From assembly GCA_946885665.1 (NCBI GenBank), contig CAMPGT010000033.1:1-21045 (forward strand): a DNA stretch of 21,045 nt, given 5' to 3'. Source of the stretch: an uncultured Chitinophagaceae bacterium (GTDB taxonomy: Bacteria > Bacteroidota > Bacteroidia > Chitinophagales > Chitinophagaceae). The position numbers were made by a program, and so were the translations under genes. Each line of letters starts with the position of its first letter. Positions within the stretch are counted from its first letter, which is position 1. The notes below the pieces were generated by a model. The model searched no databases. It saw only the letters and a program-made list of their open reading frames with translations, and was not told the origin of the DNA. Shown piece after piece: positions 17,896-21,045 of this stretch.

Positions 17896-20049
17896 ATGGT
17901 GATCAAAGTTCAAAAAAAGTTATTTCCGGAAACCGTGAGGAATGTTCATTTGCTTGCTCTTTTTGCGTTTTTATTTTCTTCCTGCGGTAATGAGTCCCGC
18001 TATTCCGGCCCTCTTTCTCCGGAAGAGTCGATGAAAACGTTTCAGTTTGCCGGCGACTTCAAGGCTGAAATTTTTGCCGCAGAGCCATATGTGATCGACC
18101 CCGTATCTATGGAATTTGATGAGCAGGGTAATGCGTACGTTGTCGGAATGTTGGATGCTTACAAACCCGATTCCGCCAAAGGAAAAGGATCGATTGTGAT
18201 GTTAAAGGACCGGGATGCCGATGGGCGCGCGGATACTTCAATTGTGTTTGCGGCTCATTTGAGAGAGGCTTCCAGCATTTTACCGTGGCAAGGCGGATTG
18301 CTGATAGCCGCTGCGCCTAACATCATGTTTTATAAAGATACCACCGGCGATGGGCAGGCCGATGTAAAGGAAATACTGTTTACTGGTTTTTTCAATAAGA
18401 ATGAGGAAGCACAAATATCCAACCTGCGTTTTGGCGTGGATAACTGGATTTATGCGAACAATAATGGCCAGGCAGGAGAAGTGAGTTTTACCAGGATGCC
18501 CAACGCGCCAAAGGTTCACATGCAGGGTTCAGATTTCCGGTTTCGTCTCGACAGGAACCAGTTTGAAGCGACAACGGGCCGCGGCCAGTATGGCTTGGCA
18601 ATTGATGATTGGGGGCACCGGTTCGTTACGCAAAATTCTCTTCATATTCAACAGGTGGTTATTCCGGGGCATTACCTTGAGCGCAATCCTTTCCTGCCCG
18701 CATCTTTAAGATCGGCAATGGTAAATATTTCGGATCATGATCCGCTGATGTATCAATTGACACCGGCTCCCTACTGGCGCGCCGAACGTACAAAGCAAAG
18801 GAACAAGAGGTTCCAGGAGAATAATTTGAAGCAGGTGGAATATGAAAAGGATCATTTTACCGCCGCTTCCGGCGGCACTTTTTATGGTGGTGATGCCCTG
18901 CCAGAAGAATTTTATGGTAACATTTTTACCGGGGACGTTTCCGGCAATCTGGTTCATAGAGATATTCTCTCACGTTCGGACACTGCTCCTTACTTTGTTG
19001 CCAGGCGTCCGGACGCGGAAAAAAATAAAGAGTTCATGGCCTCTACCGATTCGTGGGTTCGTCCCACGAGTTTTACGGTTGGCCCCGATGGAAATCTTTA
19101 TGTAATAGATATGTACCGGCAGCACATTGAAACGCCGATGTCCATTCCTGAGGATCTGCAGGTGGGAATGGACTTCAATGCCGGGAACAAGTATGGAAGG
19201 ATATATAGAATTGTGCCCGGTAATGCCGATGCATACAAACAGGTTCCTGTTGATTTGAGAAACGCAAAATCTTCGGACCTGGTTGAATTGCTGTCGCATA
19301 AAAATCGATGGTGGCGCCTTCAGGCCCAAAGACTGCTGCTGGAAAGGCAGGATAAGAGCGTGATCGCGGCAGTAAAAACTTTGTTCAACGAAAGTGAAGA
19401 CCCAAGATTCCGGCTGCATGCGCTGTATGTTTTGGAAGGCATGAATGCTTTAGATGCCGAAATAGTAAAGAAGGCGATGAAAGACTCATCACCCGGCGTG
19501 CGCGAAAATGCTGCAATCCTTTCGGAGCGGTTTCCCGGCTGCCTCTCGCAACTAACGGGCATGGTAAACGACTCGTCGGTGAGGGTGGCTTTCCAGGCGG
19601 CATTGAGTTTAGGAGAATTTAAAGATAAAAGCGCGATTGCCGCGTTGAGCGAAGTGATAGAAAAACGCGGAGAGAGCAAATGGTTCACAACCGCTGTGTT
19701 AAGTTCCGAATCGGGATCATCACCTGACCTGCTGAAGGAGTTGGTGAAAAGAGGTTCATTCTTCGACGGTGCTGCACCGGGGAAAAAAGCGTTCCTGGAA
19801 AATTTCAGCAACGTAATAGGAGGGCGCAACCAGAAAAATGAGATTGTTGCCTTCCTGGAAATTTTGTCTGGACCCGCACTGTCGAAAGCCGGCGATTATC
19901 AGGCGGCTTGTGTAAGCGGTTTGATCAGGGGCCAGGAACGAGCTGAAGGATCAGATGATGCGCTCAAGGGAAAACTTAAGACCATAGCAACTGAATCCCG
20001 CAATAATTTAGATAAGGCGCTGCAGGATTTGAAACAATTATATAAATAG
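17896..20049 (+). CDS. Second PVC-type dehydrogenase lipoprotein, propeller plus HEAT repeats, no cytochrome c domain
   Basis: 717 residues and a paralogue of the 5691-8672 product. The signal peptide ends FLFSSC with Cys30 as probable lipid anchor. The propeller (about 45-430) has the same two Asp-rich loops, DRDADGRAD from D105 and DTTGDGQAD from D148, and the shared Y-V-x-D-x-Y-R motif (YVIDMYRQHIETP). The HEAT part keeps WWRLQAQRLLLERQ and RLHALYVLEGMNALD, close to WWRRNAQRLL and RLHSMWTLEGMNKL in the first copy. The protein then ends at about the point where the first copy continues, so there is no CxxCH heme motif. It would need an external electron acceptor, or may not be a redox enzyme. 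Third gene of the operon; the next gene begins 51 bp downstream. Confidence 0.88.
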   Translation: MVIKVQKKLFPETVRNVHLLALFAFLFSSCGNESRYSGPLSPEESMKTFQFAGDFKAEIFAAEPYVIDPVSMEFDEQGNAYVVGMLDAYKPDSAKGKGSIVMLKDRDADGRADTSIVFAAHLREASSILPWQGGLLIAAAPNIMFYKDTTGDGQADVKEILFTGFFNKNEEAQISNLRFGVDNWIYANNNGQAGEVSFTRMPNAPKVHMQGSDFRFRLDRNQFEATTGRGQYGLAIDDWGHRFVTQNSLHIQQVVIPGHYLERNPFLPASLRSAMVNISDHDPLMYQLTPAPYWRAERTKQRNKRFQENNLKQVEYEKDHFTAASGGTFYGGDALPEEFYGNIFTGDVSGNLVHRDILSRSDTAPYFVARRPDAEKNKEFMASTDSWVRPTSFTVGPDGNLYVIDMYRQHIETPMSIPEDLQVGMDFNAGNKYGRIYRIVPGNADAYKQVPVDLRNAKSSDLVELLSHKNRWWRLQAQRLLLERQDKSVIAAVKTLFNESEDPRFRLHALYVLEGMNALDAEIVKKAMKDSSPGVRENAAILSERFPGCLSQLTGMVNDSSVRVAFQAALSLGEFKDKSAIAALSEVIEKRGESKWFTTAVLSSESGSSPDLLKELVKRGSFFDGAAPGKKAFLENFSNVIGGRNQKNEIVAFLEILSGPALSKAGDYQAACVSGLIRGQERAEGSDDALKGKLKTIATESRNNLDKALQDLKQLYK

Positions 20050-20100
20050 GTTGCGGAGTAAGCCACCGTATCAGGGTATGGTGTGTGACAGGTGGAGTGA

Positions 20101-21021
20101 TTGGCGATTATAAAGATTCATAACGTGCGTAAAAACGAAAACTCCAGACGTGAATTTTTAAAAAAGACCTCATTGGGAGGCTTAGGGGCGATTGTAGGGT
20201 CGGGCATGAAACCGTACCTACCTGTTGAAGCGGCGAATCGTGTTAGTGGCCGGGCTTTGTCTTTACGTCCACGTTACCATCGGTGGTATGTGGATGCTGG
20301 CGAGGAGTGGCTCGAGACCAACACAGGATATGCGACACTTGATTGGTCAATTCCTGTTTCGCAGGTGGCGCTCGTGCTGGTGGACGTGTGGCAGCGCCAT
20401 TATCTCAAGGATACAGAAGCGCGGCAGGAAGCGATCATTACCCAAAACCTGGTGCCGTTGATGGCAGCATGCCGGAAAGCGGGGCTCCAAATTGTTCATG
20501 CGCCGTCCGCGCCGGTAGCAAAACAACATCCGAATTGGGTGAAACTGGTGAATGAGGGAGAAATGGTGTCGAAGCGTGATGTCTGGCCGCCTGCCTCGTT
20601 CCGGAATATGACTGGTCCCTATCAGCCGTACAGGCGGCCGAACGAGCCACGCGAAGCAGACAAAGAAAAACTTCCCGCCCTTACTTTTCACCCCAGGGCA
20701 CAGCCGACAGGCGAGGAGCCTGTAGTGGCCACCGGTGAGGAACTCCATCGCTATTGCAAACAGCAGGAAATACTTTTTCTGCTGTTTGCAGGTTTCAACA
20801 CCAATGCCTGCATCCTCAGCCGCGATTATGGCACAATTCAAATGAGTAACCGGGGATACGAAGTGATGCTTGTGCGGGATTGTACAACCGGGATGGAAAC
20901 AAAAGAAACACAGTTGACATTGAGCCAAACCAACGGAGCCATACTATTGTTGGAAATGTTCGGACAGTATTCTGTCACTGCCGGTGAAGTGGTTGCCAGC
21001 TTGCGGGAAGTAGGTAGTTAA
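20101..21021 (+). CDS. Isochorismatase-like cysteine hydrolase with Tat signal
   Basis: 306 residues. SRREFLKKTSLGGLGAIVG (R16-R17) is a Tat signal, unusual because most isochorismatase-like hydrolases are cytoplasmic. The core shows the catalytic Asp in ALVLVDVW (D95) and nucleophile Cys237 in GFNTNACIL, followed by RDYGTIQM and LVRDCTTGME. The strand that normally supplies the active-site Lys (K before a SAF-type motif) is instead HPRAQPTGEEPVVATGEELH, and I see no clear equivalent Lys. The family cleaves amide or ether bonds of small molecules; the substrate here is unknown. The start is a TTG at 20101 with GGTGGAG just upstream; an in-frame GTG at 20125 is the alternative, and no ATG exists before the Tat motif. 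Last gene of the operon in the window. Confidence 0.85.
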   Translation: MAIIKIHNVRKNENSRREFLKKTSLGGLGAIVGSGMKPYLPVEAANRVSGRALSLRPRYHRWYVDAGEEWLETNTGYATLDWSIPVSQVALVLVDVWQRHYLKDTEARQEAIITQNLVPLMAACRKAGLQIVHAPSAPVAKQHPNWVKLVNEGEMVSKRDVWPPASFRNMTGPYQPYRRPNEPREADKEKLPALTFHPRAQPTGEEPVVATGEELHRYCKQQEILFLLFAGFNTNACILSRDYGTIQMSNRGYEVMLVRDCTTGMETKETQLTLSQTNGAILLLEMFGQYSVTAGEVVASLREVGS

Positions 21022-21045
21022 CGTTCTTTAGGGGATGCATAAAAT

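Noticed and set aside
1..21045. CRISPR arrays, tRNA or rRNA genes, insertion sequences, att sites
   Set aside because: I saw no arrays of regular repeats, tRNA-like or rRNA sequence, transposase genes or terminal inverted repeats in the window.

Overview
The window looks like a carbohydrate or uronate utilisation island from a Bacteroidota genome, most probably Chitinophagia. The reasons are a SusC-type TonB-dependent receptor with an STN domain behind an ECF-sigma/FecR pair, lipoprotein signals with the lipid-anchor Cys, Bacteroidota-type -7 promoter elements (TAnnTTTG), and few Shine-Dalgarno sequences. The call rests on family recognition only; no database was searched.

Layout. (1) Positions 1-3533, minus strand: ECF sigma factor, FecR-type anti-sigma factor, then the first 526 residues of a SusC-like receptor that runs off the left edge. 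(2) 3624-5423, minus strand: an exported neutral-ceramidase-like hydrolase with a C-terminal beta-sandwich. (3) 5424-5690: a divergent control region with three boxes built on TTTCAAACG. (4) 5691-14266, plus strand: a lipoprotein 'PVC-type' dehydrogenase (beta-propeller, HEAT repeats, cytochrome c), then a giant 1855-residue exported protein made of two complete heparinase II/III-like modules. (5) 14299-15312, minus strand: a LacI-family regulator. (6) 15313-15664: a second control region with two more TTTCAAACG boxes. (7) 15665-21021, plus strand: a four-gene operon of Tat-signal alpha/beta hydrolase, Tat-signal amidohydrolase, a second PVC-type dehydrogenase lipoprotein (without cytochrome c) and a Tat-signal isochorismatase-like hydrolase.

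The most striking observation is regulatory. The two plus-strand operons, about 10 kb apart, carry the same 9-mer in boxes spaced 21-22 bp (two helical turns), and these boxes sit at nearly identical distances (85/63 and 86/64 bp) from a TAnnTTTG element. The central CG and the palindromic form TCAAACGTTTGA are typical of LacI-family operators, and the only LacI-family gene in the window lies between the operons. I infer one regulon.

Working model (inference): a polyanionic or uronate-containing polymer or glycoconjugate is cut by the double lyase, sugars are oxidised by the two propeller dehydrogenases with electrons leaving through the cytochrome domain of the first, and the resulting lactones or esters are opened by the amidohydrolase and alpha/beta hydrolase, all outside the cytoplasm. 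No glycoside hydrolase, sulfatase or SusD gene is present in the window; SusD may lie just beyond the left edge. Whether the sigma/FecR/SusC block belongs to the same system is not shown by the sequence.
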